DNA of 64,000 bases, from NCBI GenBank assembly GCA_900660155.1, contig CABFPE010000181.1, positions 1,105,928-1,169,927 on the forward strand, in the 5' to 3' direction. The stretch comes from Hofstenia miamia. Lineage: Eukaryota; Xenacoelomorpha; Acoela; Hofsteniidae. This document shows, one piece after another, positions 46,930 through 59,008 of the stretch; positions within the stretch are counted from its first letter, which is position 1; each line of letters opens with the position of its first letter. A program made the translations under genes and the position numbers. The notes under the pieces were generated by a model. The model did not search any database and was not told where the DNA came from. It was given only the letters and a program-made list of their open reading frames with translations.

Positions 46930-49900
46930 CATTGCCTTTAGATCTATCAGATGATGAAATGCAAAGCAGTCATGCTCAAACCTCACAGTTGCCCCAAAAC
47001 AACTAAACAGCAATTGATTCCACCTGAATCACCTTGCAGGAAGCTCTCAGGGTCCTTCAGTGTACTTGATCCTACCTCGGACATCTCTAGCTGCAGGAAG
47101 TTCTCAGCTACCAATAATGAGCTGATGCCAACTACATTGACATCAACAATACACAAAAGGAGTGGCAAGCCTTCTACAGTCATACCTAGCAAACGTCGCA
47201 TTCTTAATCAAATACCATCTCTAACCTCATCTAAAACCAGCAGTTGACAAGACTCTTGCTTCCAAGAAAGACAACAGAAACTTTCCATTATTGAAGGCAA
47301 AATGCTACATCCTTATTTCATCACATCATGCAGCTGTTGATACATAACCCACAACAATATATGAGAAGAAACTTGAAACTCCATATCAGCAATCTTAACA
47401 GTTGGAGAAAACACAGCCAGCAGCAAAGCACTGCTGACTATCATAGACAAGGAGAAATGCCCAATGGTGAACACAATCATCTTCTACCCCGAGTCATTTC
47501 TACCTAAACTCATGAGAGATTATTATAGAAGCACGCTACACACAATGTTTGACAACAACATATATCTCAAATGTATCCTAAAACTGCTAAAAACAGAAGA
47601 AAATGGAAAAATCTAGAGTGCCTCAACATCAACTGGCCATCGTTAAACCTGCCATACATACTTAAGCAACATGAAAAAGATGACCCAGCAATGGTGAAAC
47701 GCCTAAACCTCATACTAATTGAGGCCCATGCTCACAATATCACTGTAAACTTCTTCTACATAGAAGACATGTCACCACTGCCAGACATTGTCCTTGACTT
47801 GGAAAGTTACCTGGAATCATTCTTCATTTTAAGAAAAAACACATTAGCCAGAACAACAGTCAATCAAACACCATCAGTCACAAATCTCATCTTCATAGAC
47901 ATATTCATGCATTGCTCAATGCCCCAATACCATATCATCATGGAGCAACGATTAGCCCTAGACGCCATGCTACTAGCACAAACACGAGAAATCATTGATA
48001 CTAACTGCTTACCAACCAACATCACAAAGATCAGAACGTGATTCTCTTTCCAACAAAAACAAAGCTCCATAAATGAGATCAATGAGCGATGGCAAACAGT
48101 GCAATCCAAACTCATTATGGAAGAGCCATGGCCCTCAATCAACATAGAATCTCCGTCCTGACACTACATGGAAAACATTGAAAAACTCCTATCCCAAATC
48201 AAGACTTCAATGTTAAAAAAGACTTCCGATCACAACTTTTTGCTGAACAGCAAGTCCCCAAAATAACAACCACATCTGCACTATGGCTCCTATCTATCTT
48301 CTTAACAGAAAATCCTAACCTGCTCCTACCTATCTCAAAAGTGAAATGAACCTCACTTGCTAAACAATGCTGCTATGAAATTGCAATCCCCCCATATCCA
48401 GAAAAACGAAAAATTGGCTATTGCAACCAATGAGAGCACCCACCTTACCACTCAAAAAGTTTCAGCAAAGCGTCAACACCTACAAAAAAACTCTACTAAT
48501 CATCATCAACAGAGAAAACGCCTTTGGATGCACCTTGCTGATAATCTCACAAAATATTCTAGCCATTCACGAAAGCAACATGGATTTCTTACACCCCCAC
48601 ACACGAAAATACACTGATGTGCAACAGCAGGGTCACACTTCATAAAAACAAACGATATTTATGGACCACTAACAACTGAAATACTACAATGAAGAATGCC
48701 GCATAGCATGCAATCGTACTTGCAACTATGCGGAAATCATAATATCAAAGAGAAAAACAAAACCCTGTTTCAGTACCTTCAAACATCCTACCCAGAAATA
48801 ACCTACAGCTTAACGCAAATCACTGAAAAAACCACCAACATACAAGGTCACTTTGAACCAATTAAAGCCATAAACCTGATACCAAAAACCGAGACAACAC
48901 TAGAACAAGAAGAAAAACTGCTTGCAGAGTCCACATTACAACTCTCCCCACGCATTCAACGTCTACTAGAAGACATCGCAAATGAAAAAATCTCACAAAT
49001 GGAGAAAGAGACAGCCCCTACATGGATTCATGCAGAACATCAAAACCTTCTAATTGACAAGTCAATACTCAATAACAAAAACCAAATACAAATTATGCCA
49101 ATCCAATATTCATCTACAAAAGTGTCCGATGTTGAACTCATCAAGTTAAACATGTTCACAGAATCCTACACAAAAACAGATCTTGAAACCTTAATGGCAC
49201 CCAAACAACAAGTGGCATTTGACATCGAACGTGCAGCCACTTGCTTCTTCATCCTGTGAAAAACAAAACAAGCCCTCATGAAAACATCACCTCTAAATGT
49301 GATAGGAGAAATTGATCATAAGTCAATCAACTACCCTGTAACATTTGGCACCACCGAAATAACACAAACTACAGGAAACTGGCTACAAAATGACTTCTGC
49401 ACACCTCTGAAAATAGTTGGCATACCCATAATGTAGAGTCACTTGGGGACGTTTGAATATTTTCCTAGAATTTGTTAATTTCTAATTCGTTAATTTGTTT
49501 AATTTTTATTTTCTACGTCACTTTTGACGTCACCTCGCTATTTCAAGGTTTAGTTTTCGTTGTAGTTACTTTGTCCCCTCAATGTAATATTACGTGTTAT
49601 TCTGTTGCTCATTTGAATTTGCAAGGGAAAGATCGCGTGATTTAGAATTTGTAAACAATTAGCAGGTAATAATTTACGCTTTGTATAAATAGGGAACTAT
49701 TGTAGCAATCGTTTTTTTTGCTTGGACACTGCCCTCAGAAAGACTATTTCAGAATCAAGTCTTGTTTTAACCAAACGTGTTCTTTTCACCAATGTTTACT
49801 TTTTGCACGATTATTCTAATTGTTGTTAGTATAATGCTTGCTTAAGTCACAGCGACTATTTGGGAGTCCTGCTAACCTGGCACCAGTGTGATGCGTAACG

Positions 49901-51217
49901 CTGGATGGTTAGTAGCCTGAATCATGGTTCATATTAGGTTACAAATAGGTGTAGGGAAATAATAAACCTTTTGTTCTTGTCATACATGCACTTATAATAA
50001 TTGACACAGAGATTAAATCATGCCGTTGGCGAATGTGAATGTGCAGTAGTTATGCACTATTTAATAGTTAGCTGAGAAATAAGAACTATTTTGAGACCCT
50101 TGTTTTGTATTGAGGTAGAGAATAAAATGTTGAGACAAGTTAAGCACCGCACCTTCTTATCACAGGCTGCCTTCCCTTCAGGTAGCACTCTGGCTGGACG
50201 CCATATGAATTGGTCATCCTGGTTACAAAGTTACAGTGGATGAATTACCGATGCCGTTTGTTCTTACAATCTCTTGTTATTTAATTGTTCTGTTGGAATC
50301 GTGGCTGCTCTATGTAGGTCTAAAGTGTAACCTCTTGCAGAGGCAACTAAGTTTCTTTTGTTAAAGCCAGTATAGTCCCCAGCCACTGGTTCTACAATAA
50401 TAGTTTCCTACATGAAAGACAAAAAGGTTAAACCTGTCAAACATGACATACCCTCGCACAAACTTTACTTCAACTCGGGTCAAGAAATCATAAACTTCAA
50501 AAAAGCTCACAACTTCAAAGATGCCATGAACATATTAAGGGAAAACGACCAAGCGTACTGCCTTCTGATTGACACAAAAAACCCACCGGAAGACATATAC
50601 AATACAAGAAAGGTCGCCCATTTGATAACAAATCATCAGTCTCAAAGACAAACTGGCGAAGAAAAAACTCAGAAGCCTCACACTTTTCATCGGCAGCCAT
50701 GATATAATATGCGCCAACCTGATAAAAGAAGACTTAAAATACTACGACGTCTCAAGAAGAGTTAAAATTGTAACAATGATACAAGCCGACATCAATGACC
50801 TGGATCAAATGTCTGAGGAACTCATTCTACAAAATATAAATTTTCTATACAAAAATATCAACTATCACCAATCACTGTCTTACATGTTCCAGTTCTTCTT
50901 TCCCGCCGCCAAACTGGACACAGAGTTGCCCACACACCTGACACAGCGCCAAAATCACGCTCATGATAGCGCTAAAAGGACAAAAACTCTATAGAAACTA
51001 TTATGACATCTTCCAAAGAAGAATATACAACCTCTGACAATCAATTAGTATCCCCGCACCAACAAAGAGCCTAAGGTACATACGATACCACAAGACTAAA
51101 ATGATGGAGATTGAAACAATCGCGAAGAAGAAATAGCGGAAACCACCTGGGAGGAAACACATATACTAAAACTGTTAGACGATACCCAATATCTTATAAG
51201 TCAACCTTCGAAGTAAA
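46930..51217 (+). pseudogene. Extra 3' coding region of element D
   Basis: Frames at 46951-47247, 47571-48041, 48357-48617, 48696-49259, 50412-50702 and 50776-50994 follow the order of A's extra region. Examples by eye: YYDVSRRVKIVTMI of D against YYDVTKRVEIVTMM of A; KGQKLYRNYYDIFQRR against KGIRLYEKYFEIFSRK. A 965-bp solo LTR is inserted in it. No domain is recognised. Broken in many places. Confidence 0.6.
49432..50396 (+). repeat. Solo LTR (type 2, B-like), 965 bp
   Basis: Starts TGTAGAGTCAC and ends GGTTCTACA, flanked by ATAA on both sides (49428-49431 and 50397-50400; a fifth T may extend the repeat). A promoter-like TATAAATAGGG lies near 49685. Blocks TTGTCCCCT, AATTTGCAAGGGAAA and TATAAATAGGGAACTATTG match the LTR of element B. 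No internal region is attached, so recombination between two LTRs presumably removed it. Confidence 0.8.
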
Positions 51218-51651
51218 AACCCCGCCGCCGCAATAGGGTATCTTAGGGGTGGGGTGTACAATCGGGACCTTCGCATAACAGTAATTCACATCATCGCCAC
51301 TGGGAGTCATCACATCCACGATTCATGCAAATTCCTGCTACATTCCCGCACTACATCTACCCATTGCTTGTGCTGCTCAGTTGTTTACATTATTAGTTCT
51401 GCCTCGGCAGGTTATTACATTGCTTTAATCATTTTGCATATATAGGGCCTCAGTGTGCACAAATGTTTAATAAATTATTTTGGTTTGATAGCTCATTCTT
51501 TTGCTCATATATGATTTATACTGAGATGGTCATGAGCAGCTAAACTTTCTAGAACCTGAGGAGGAGTAGGCCAAGTTTGTATTCAGGCGGGTAGGATGAT
51601 TCTGGTCTGTCTACGAAGGAGGCTTAAGCCCATTCAGTTTTGGGTATAGTG
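51218..51651. other. Unassigned segment between element D's coding end and its LTR
   Basis: Contains a G-rich run (GGGGTGGGGTG near 51250), a CATATATAGGG promoter-like word and an AATAAA. It could be untranslated element sequence or a small insertion; ends and family are not resolved. Confidence 0.35.
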
Positions 51652-52548
51652 TAGCATCATCCAAGATAAATCAAAAATAAGCTGCAAATGTCGAGCAGAA
51701 TGGAAATAAGATCGAAGAAACAATGATTAGAAATATTGTATTTAGATCAATTAGATTAATTTAGATTTATTTGTATTATGCAACCAAGATATAACATGTG
51801 TCAAAAAAGAGAGATTAGTATCAGTCTATAAAAATACTTTTGACAAAATGAGGGGGTGAAGTTGCTTCCATTATTTTTAGCCACCATCTTGGCAGACGAA
51901 AAGTTTAAATTTGAAATGAAGGTACTTTTCTGGATTTACTATAAATATGAATTAAATACTGTAAGCAATTGATAAAGAATTTTATTCGGAATTCTTATTT
52001 TGTTCTACTATAACGGTTTGAATATTTAATACGATGTTGAGCTAATCGAGTGGTGTTTAGTAGTGGTCTGGATCCATCACAGAGAACGATTCAAGGGTAC
52101 CTGTGCCAGACTGCGAAAGTGCACAAAGGTTAGGTGTAGGGGTTTTCTCTCAATTAGTTGACTAGCATTCACTTACTACAGTTACTAAAATAATTAACTG
52201 TCAACAATGGTTGGATGACCAAAACTTAGGAGATATACTAATATTATTTTAGATCCAAATTAGTGACCAATAAATAACCGATAAGGTGACTGTACATGTA
52301 TTAAATTATAAATGTAAGTTAGGAAGCTGCTCAAAACTAATATATTTAGAAATGCCAATATATTTTCAGTAATGGCTACATGTAGTATCGAACAAGCAGC
52401 TAGTAACAAGTCAGGTTGCAAAGAGATAGAACACTTTTACAAAATAGAGTTTAAGTCAAATTGTGTCATGTCTTGAGTATGCACTGAGCTAGGATAGGGT
52501 ACACATAAACTGTATCAATGAGCTGAGGTGTGGCACTCAACAAAATGG
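51652..52548 (+). repeat. 3' LTR of element D (type 1), cut by the gap
   Basis: Begins TGTAGCATCATCC and shares blocks with A's LTR in order: AAATAAGCTGCAAA, ATGCAACCAAG, GAGTTTAAGTCA, GCACTGAGCTA, GGGTACACATAA, TGAGCTGAG. It is longer than A's over the matching part, so it has extra sequence, and it runs into the N gap before its end. Confidence 0.7.
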
Positions 52549-53548
52549 NNNNNNNNNNNNNNNNNNNNNNNNNNNNNNNNNNNNNNNNNNNNNNNNNNNN
52601 NNNNNNNNNNNNNNNNNNNNNNNNNNNNNNNNNNNNNNNNNNNNNNNNNNNNNNNNNNNNNNNNNNNNNNNNNNNNNNNNNNNNNNNNNNNNNNNNNNNN
52701 NNNNNNNNNNNNNNNNNNNNNNNNNNNNNNNNNNNNNNNNNNNNNNNNNNNNNNNNNNNNNNNNNNNNNNNNNNNNNNNNNNNNNNNNNNNNNNNNNNNN
52801 NNNNNNNNNNNNNNNNNNNNNNNNNNNNNNNNNNNNNNNNNNNNNNNNNNNNNNNNNNNNNNNNNNNNNNNNNNNNNNNNNNNNNNNNNNNNNNNNNNNN
52901 NNNNNNNNNNNNNNNNNNNNNNNNNNNNNNNNNNNNNNNNNNNNNNNNNNNNNNNNNNNNNNNNNNNNNNNNNNNNNNNNNNNNNNNNNNNNNNNNNNNN
53001 NNNNNNNNNNNNNNNNNNNNNNNNNNNNNNNNNNNNNNNNNNNNNNNNNNNNNNNNNNNNNNNNNNNNNNNNNNNNNNNNNNNNNNNNNNNNNNNNNNNN
53101 NNNNNNNNNNNNNNNNNNNNNNNNNNNNNNNNNNNNNNNNNNNNNNNNNNNNNNNNNNNNNNNNNNNNNNNNNNNNNNNNNNNNNNNNNNNNNNNNNNNN
53201 NNNNNNNNNNNNNNNNNNNNNNNNNNNNNNNNNNNNNNNNNNNNNNNNNNNNNNNNNNNNNNNNNNNNNNNNNNNNNNNNNNNNNNNNNNNNNNNNNNNN
53301 NNNNNNNNNNNNNNNNNNNNNNNNNNNNNNNNNNNNNNNNNNNNNNNNNNNNNNNNNNNNNNNNNNNNNNNNNNNNNNNNNNNNNNNNNNNNNNNNNNNN
53401 NNNNNNNNNNNNNNNNNNNNNNNNNNNNNNNNNNNNNNNNNNNNNNNNNNNNNNNNNNNNNNNNNNNNNNNNNNNNNNNNNNNNNNNNNNNNNNNNNNNN
53501 NNNNNNNNNNNNNNNNNNNNNNNNNNNNNNNNNNNNNNNNNNNNNNNN
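52549..53548. other. Assembly gap (1,000 N)
   Basis: Exactly 1,000 undetermined bases, a placeholder length. The second large repeat copy begins directly after it. Confidence 0.99.
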
Positions 53549-54126
53549 GTTTCTGATTCAACATTAATGGATTGAAAACTGTAAGGCATAATTTTTTTTG
53601 GCAGTTCTTTCTTTATTGGAGTGGAAAACTTTTTTGAGGGTTAAATTGCCATCCCTTTTAATGTTGCCAACATTTTTTCATTTATGGAAACTATATTTTT
53701 TAGCACTTCTGAATCAAGGTGGCAAGGAATTTATTTAATGTGCGCAAAGGAAAGTCTTTAAAAGGGGAGGTGTGGACACCTGCCTTATTAATTTGATTTC
53801 GGTCCTACAAATAATTATATTCCAAACTACGGAATGCCAAAGCCAATGGGGATTCTCAAAAATTCCCAATTAAATTTTCAAATTAATTCTTTTTTAAAAA
53901 ATTTTTTTCAAATCAGGTTTTTTCATTAATTGGATTCAAAAATGGATTTCAAGAATCTTCAAGCCAATACTAAAGAATATTTTAAAAATTTCTTTGAGGA
54001 TTATTATCCAAATATCTTGGCAAGTAAGGCCATTTATCTTCCAAAAGATTCATCAGAAAAAGCAAATTCTGCTAAATATGAATTTGGTGAATATTAACAA
54101 CATTTGGGTAAAAGGAATGCTTTTCG

Positions 54127-54660
54127 ATGGCCTCATCATTCCAATCCTTAATAAAAGCCGAGAAAAAAATCATTTATATGGCCAGGAAAAGCTACATTTT
54201 TTTGGTGAAACTAAAAATAGGCGAAATTAATGTGCAATTTGTTAATTTTTATTGTTGTTGGGAATTAACAAAAAAGAAAAGAACACAAAAATTAGACAAG
54301 ATACTGAAAAAACTAAAAAGCTGTATTACCCGTTCTTATTATATAAAATTTGGGGACTTTAATGCGCCTCATCCGGCATTTGGTGGGTATCAAAAACAAG
54401 ACGTATTTGGGATAAAATTATTTAACTTCTTTATTGAAAATAATATGAAAATTCTTAATGATTCAAGGCAAGGACCAACGTTTTGGGGTGGAAAACAAAA
54501 TTCACACAATGATCCAAGTATTTTAAGCGGAAATTTGCTAGAACGTTTTGATTTCGTTTGGAAAATACTAGAAAGTGGGAAAAACCATCATCAACCAAAA
54601 TTAATTAATTCCAAAAGTAGGACCGAATCAATTAAAGTAATAATACCACCAACTTATTAA
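54127..54660 (+). pseudogene. LINE endonuclease fragment, copy 2
   Basis: A 177-codon open frame with the endonuclease motif FGDFNAPHPAFGG near 54350, then LFNFFIENNMKILND, PTFWGGKQNS..NDPS and FDFVWKILESGKNHHQP, which follow the usual order of LINE apurinic-type endonucleases (GDFNA.H..WG, then an N/S-D block, then SDH.P; here the last reads NHHQP). The active-site Asp and Asn of GDFN are kept. RT is not found downstream. It ends at an A-rich run, so it is a truncated piece of a LINE. Confidence 0.65.
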
Positions 54661-54703
54661 AAAAAAAAAAGAAAAATTTCCCTTTTACCAGAAACAAAAA
54701 TAA

Positions 54704-55258
54704 TTGACTCAAGTGCACATTTATACAACTAATAAACACAATAATATCAAAAGAAAAGTTTTTTTAACACTGAATTTATCAAAGACGTTTGATGCTATAG
54801 TGAAGAAAATAACAAAGGCAAGCGATTACTTAGAAAAAATGGACATTCCAAAAAATGAAACCTCCAATAGCATTTCAATAAACAAAGGCAGTGAGCTTTG
54901 GAATGCACTAAGGAAATTAACAATGGAAAAAATCGTACATTATCTTAGAAATTTAAAATTTGAGAAGTCCTATGCATTTGGTGAGATTTTGGTAATATTG
55001 ATTGATTGTAGACAAAACATGCTTTCCCAACATGCTCAGAAAGCTTGTGATCATGTCAAAGAATGGTTGAAAAACAAAGAAATTGAAGTTAAAGATGTTG
55101 AAATTAATGTTTATTGTTATTCTAAATCATGTGACAAAAATCATATGGAGATAAATGGAAAAGAATTAGAACTAATCACTATTTTACCTTCTCAATATTC
55201 GCACAATAATAAAAAAGATGTAAAAATTTACTACAAAAAAAATTGGACAATTTCTTAA
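54704..55258 (+). CDS. Unrecognised 184-codon ORF, copy 2
   Basis: Open from ATG 54704 to the stop at 55256-55258. It is lysine-rich. A mid-protein block (FGEILVILIDCRQNMLSQHA, then QKACDHVKEWLKNKEIEVKD) suggests alternating strands and helices, followed by two cysteines (YCYSKSCDKNH). I recognise no family. The 3' end of a host gene exon, or LINE-associated sequence downstream of the endonuclease fragment, are both possible. The first 32 codons are less certain because the region differs by indels in copy 1. No promoter or splice site was established. Confidence 0.4.
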   Translation: MTQVHIYTTNKHNNIKRKVFLTLNLSKTFDAIVKKITKASDYLEKMDIPKNETSNSISINKGSELWNALRKLTMEKIVHYLRNLKFEKSYAFGEILVILIDCRQNMLSQHAQKACDHVKEWLKNKEIEVKDVEINVYCYSKSCDKNHMEINGKELELITILPSQYSHNNKKDVKIYYKKNWTIS

Positions 55259-56133
55259 AAGATATAATCCGTAAAAAATCGCTTACAACATCTAACTTCT
55301 TCAACATCTTGACTGAACACAAATGACAAACTTCGCGACGCTATTGCTAATTGATCATTTCTATTAAAGTTATTGGTTTGCATAATAATTTGTCGGTATA
55401 ATATTTGAAATAATTATGTATATTGTCCTGATGGTGAACAGAATCAATCTTTTCTTTTGATAACTTAATTGAATATGCTATTATTGTGTTATAATAAACA
55501 TCAATGATGCTGAAACTACTTGTCGAAGTTTAAAGTAGTTTTAACTCTTGAAAATGTATTAATAATGAAAATTATAATATAATGATGAATTTGTGATAAT
55601 TTTTAAAAACGAAGCTTTGCATAAACATTCCTTGAAAACATTAATTCGGACATCTTCATAGTTAAATATAGTTTTGGTTTTGCTTTTTGTAACTAGCTGC
55701 ATTTATTAGTATAAGTGAAAATAATTGGAATGAATCATTTAAATAAAATTCTATGGTGATTTTAAATAATTGTTTTCGAAAATTTAAATGTTTTGATTTA
55801 GTTTTAAATATGTACATGAAACTCAAATTCTCAGAGTAAAGTGTTTATGATGTTACTGAGCTTAATTAATAGTTTGCCTTTCGTTCTTATCTTGACACAA
55901 AAATTCGGCCAAGTAAGATTTTAATCGACAGAAAAATTAAATACATTACATATGTTAATAATAGCATATCTTCAAATTTTGGCTGAAACCTTGCTCATAA
56001 CTAAACCAGTATGATATCAAAGCTTCAAAAACCAATTGTTGCTATAATTTACGGTAGGTTAGGAAAAAACGTAAATTTTATATTTTAGGATCTTAATCTA
56101 TTGATTTCTAGTATTTTCATTGGCTTACATTTG

Positions 56134-56172
<39 letters not shown>

Positions 56173-57118
56173 TATATTCTACTTGCTAATGAAATATCGA
56201 TTTGATTGGCGAATTACAGTCTTGAACTTAAATTTTATAAAACTGTTTCTCTATTTACATCAAATGCTGCGTTTTACATATAAAATTTTTATCAACATAA
56301 TACTATTATGTTTGAAACACTGGCCGATGCAAACAACGAGCACCGATGTTACATTTAACTAAACCGTTAAGTAATTAAGAATTGTGAAATTTATCAAATT
56401 GATAAGAAACGTTTGTTGTGTTCATTTTACCCATTTGGGCAAGCCCAAACATTGATGTTTAATTACTTGAACGTGCATTCCAACGCACTTAATTGGAACA
56501 GTTTACTATTTTAGCTGTACAAACATCAATAATTACGTTAAGAAGTGAAGAAGGCATTGAATTTCTAATATAATAGACCTCGCTTGTACATTGGAAGCGA
56601 GATCATTTAAATTCGTTTTAAACCTCAAACATCTCTGATTTGGAAGGGGCTTATTATGTCACTGATTACGAAGGCATATTTCTGAAAAAATCTGAAGTCC
56701 CAATTATTATATTTGTTTAAATGTTCACAAATAAATAACCTTGAAAACTTAATTTGTTTGTAAAAGTAATATGTAACCCTAATTACCTCAGGCGTTTTCT
56801 ACAATCGGCAGCAGCTTCATACAAAAATTAAGCGTCTATATATCACGAACTAATAAAAAACCGCTTCTGAGAGTCAGACATCGAACTGCCCGAGTCCGCT
56901 GGACTAAAGTGCACAAGAGGAACTGGACGAGTACGTGATGTGGTACAACTGTGGCAACGTGATGGCATAATGTGCTTTATTTTTCTAAGCTACACTATGT
57001 AATATCTCAATTCAATTCAGTATTCAAATTTGACAACAAATGAATAATTGCACCACGTTAAATTTTATTACGGAACCAGAAATAGGTGTATGGGATAGAG
57101 ACATGTATAATCAAAGGT
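55259..57118. other. AT-rich spacer with TA microsatellite, copy 2
   Basis: Identical by eye to 35986-37845, including the TA run at about 56139-56168. No gene seen. Confidence 0.45.
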
Positions 57119-57419
57119 CAGTGGCGTAGCCAAGGGGGGTATGGGGGTATGCATACCCCTCCACCAATGCCATTCACCCGCGGAATAAATGCCAGAAAAA
57201 TGGTATAAAATGTTACATATAACATGTATATATCTTTTTATTATAACATTGCATATATAATGGTAATAGTATAATTACCCAGACCTCAATATAGTGAAAA
57301 TAACAAGAGCTAAACTAAAGTAAATATTTTCTCTCTATGAATATTTTTTGTATTTGAAATAAAAATCTCTTATAGTCTTATAACATACCCCCCACCAGCA
57401 TTTTCTGGCTACGCAATTG
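57119..57419. mobile_element. hAT-like MITE, 301 bp, copy 2
   Basis: Same as 37846-38146, with the same flanking TCAAAGGT repeats. Confidence 0.85.
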
Positions 57420-57792
57420 TCAAAGGTTATTTTGTCAGCCCAAATATCAAGCGCGCAATCAGGGCCGGAGTTTCTCCATTTGGTCTGACGCCAGTTACGT
57501 ATGCAAAAGGATATAGTAAAAATTCCACTGTCATGTTTTAAACATTAATTTGAATTGTTTAAATAAAAAACTTTCGGTAAAAATTTACAAATTTTGAAAA
57601 CTAAGGTTGTGAAGTGTATTCTCAAATTTTTCAATATTTTCAAAGGATTTTGCCCAACTCAATTCATCAAGACTGAATGTCCTCAACAAATTGCAACTTG
57701 CAAAAACTTGAAAAGCACTTGTATGTATTATAGAACCATTTACAAGTTATTTTTAATAAACTTTGTAAGGTTATGCAAGTGTATACAACATT

Positions 57793-59008
57793 CGCAAATT
57801 ATATAAAACCAACGACATTTTAACAAGACTAAAAGAGACATATGAAACAAAATTGCTAAACGTTTTCTAGAAGTTATGAAGTAAAATCGTTATTTAGAAA
57901 TATTCAATTAGAGAAAACATTTGATCATATCATTAAGTTAGTACCAGAAGAAGAAATACCAATATACCATAAACGCTATTAAATTTGTTAAATATGAGCT
58001 GCATGAATATCCCTTTTCTGTTGAATGGCATTCTTTATCGCCAAGTTTTATGGAATGGCCATGGGATCGGCACCAGGACCAACAATATCAGCATTTACAA
58101 GGGATATTATCGAAAAAGATTTTATATACACATCAACTTCTACTCATCAATGTTTCTCTCAGTATGTAGATGATATATTCGCAATTTTTAACAAAAAAGA
58201 TGATGGAAAAAACATTTTTGAATTATCTAAACAACAGTATACCAGAAATTTAATTTACAAGGGAATGTAAAACCAACAATAAACTTAACTTTCTAGATGT
58301 TACGATACACAATTTTAATGATCATTATGTAACAATTAGGAACAAAAACAACAAACTCATTACTAATCATTCCATATTTTTCGAATTGCAATATGCCATA
58401 CAAACTTAACACAACTACAGCATTATTTAATTGAGCAATAATTACATCATTAAACTGCAAACATCTAGAGAATGCAAAAAATAAAATTCTCGAAATCCTA
58501 AAAGACAATGTCGGCCATCTCATTAAACTCATTAAAAAATATTCAAACACGATGTCTAAAGACAGTAACAAAGAACAACTTCATGAAATAGACAATGACA
58601 AGAACACTATTTAACCAGTATATTTAAAACTTCCCTATTTCGGCAACCATGTTAAAACTTTAAAAGAAAAATCAAAATATTCAACACCAAATTAAAATTC
58701 ACCGAAATTGTCTCAATATTAACATTTTGTGCAATAAAAAACATTTTTAACAACCAAGATCTTATTCCTAGGGAATTAGTTTCTTCCATAATTTACCAAT
58801 ATAATTGCGATGATTGCAATAAATCATACATTGGAGAAACTAAGAGACATCTGGAAACAAAAATGAGAGAACACATAAAAGGTCATTTAAATTCTGAATT
58901 TTACATACATCACCATGAAATCGAAGAAGAAAATTTTAAGATATTGATGAACAAATTTTTATTAAAGCTGCAAACAAAGAAAAAATACTTAATAAGTAAC
59001 GCAAGATA
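57793..59008 (+). mobile_element. Penelope-like element fragment, copy 2
   Basis: Same as 38520-39735: RT with AMGSAPGP and YVDD blocks, then a GIY-YIG domain, with the same interruptions. Confidence 0.75.

Larger units (their letters stand above)
39860..52548 (+). mobile_element. Ty3-like LTR retrotransposon D, 5'-truncated
   Basis: Plus-strand fossil of the same family as A and B. Parts in order: gag end, protease, RT (split by a Tigger-like transposon), RNase H, integrase, extra coding region (split by a solo LTR) and the beginning of the 3' LTR, which runs into the N gap. The 5' LTR and the first part of gag are absent; a Penelope-like fragment abuts instead. Many interruptions are present, so it is an old copy. 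Confidence 0.85.

Noticed and set aside
51250-51480. Possible further solo LTR starting TGTACAATCGGG
   Set aside because: A TATA-like word and AATAAA are present, but no matching end or direct repeat was found.
52515-53589. Four frames of about 345 codons over the gap
   Set aside because: They consist of Ns.
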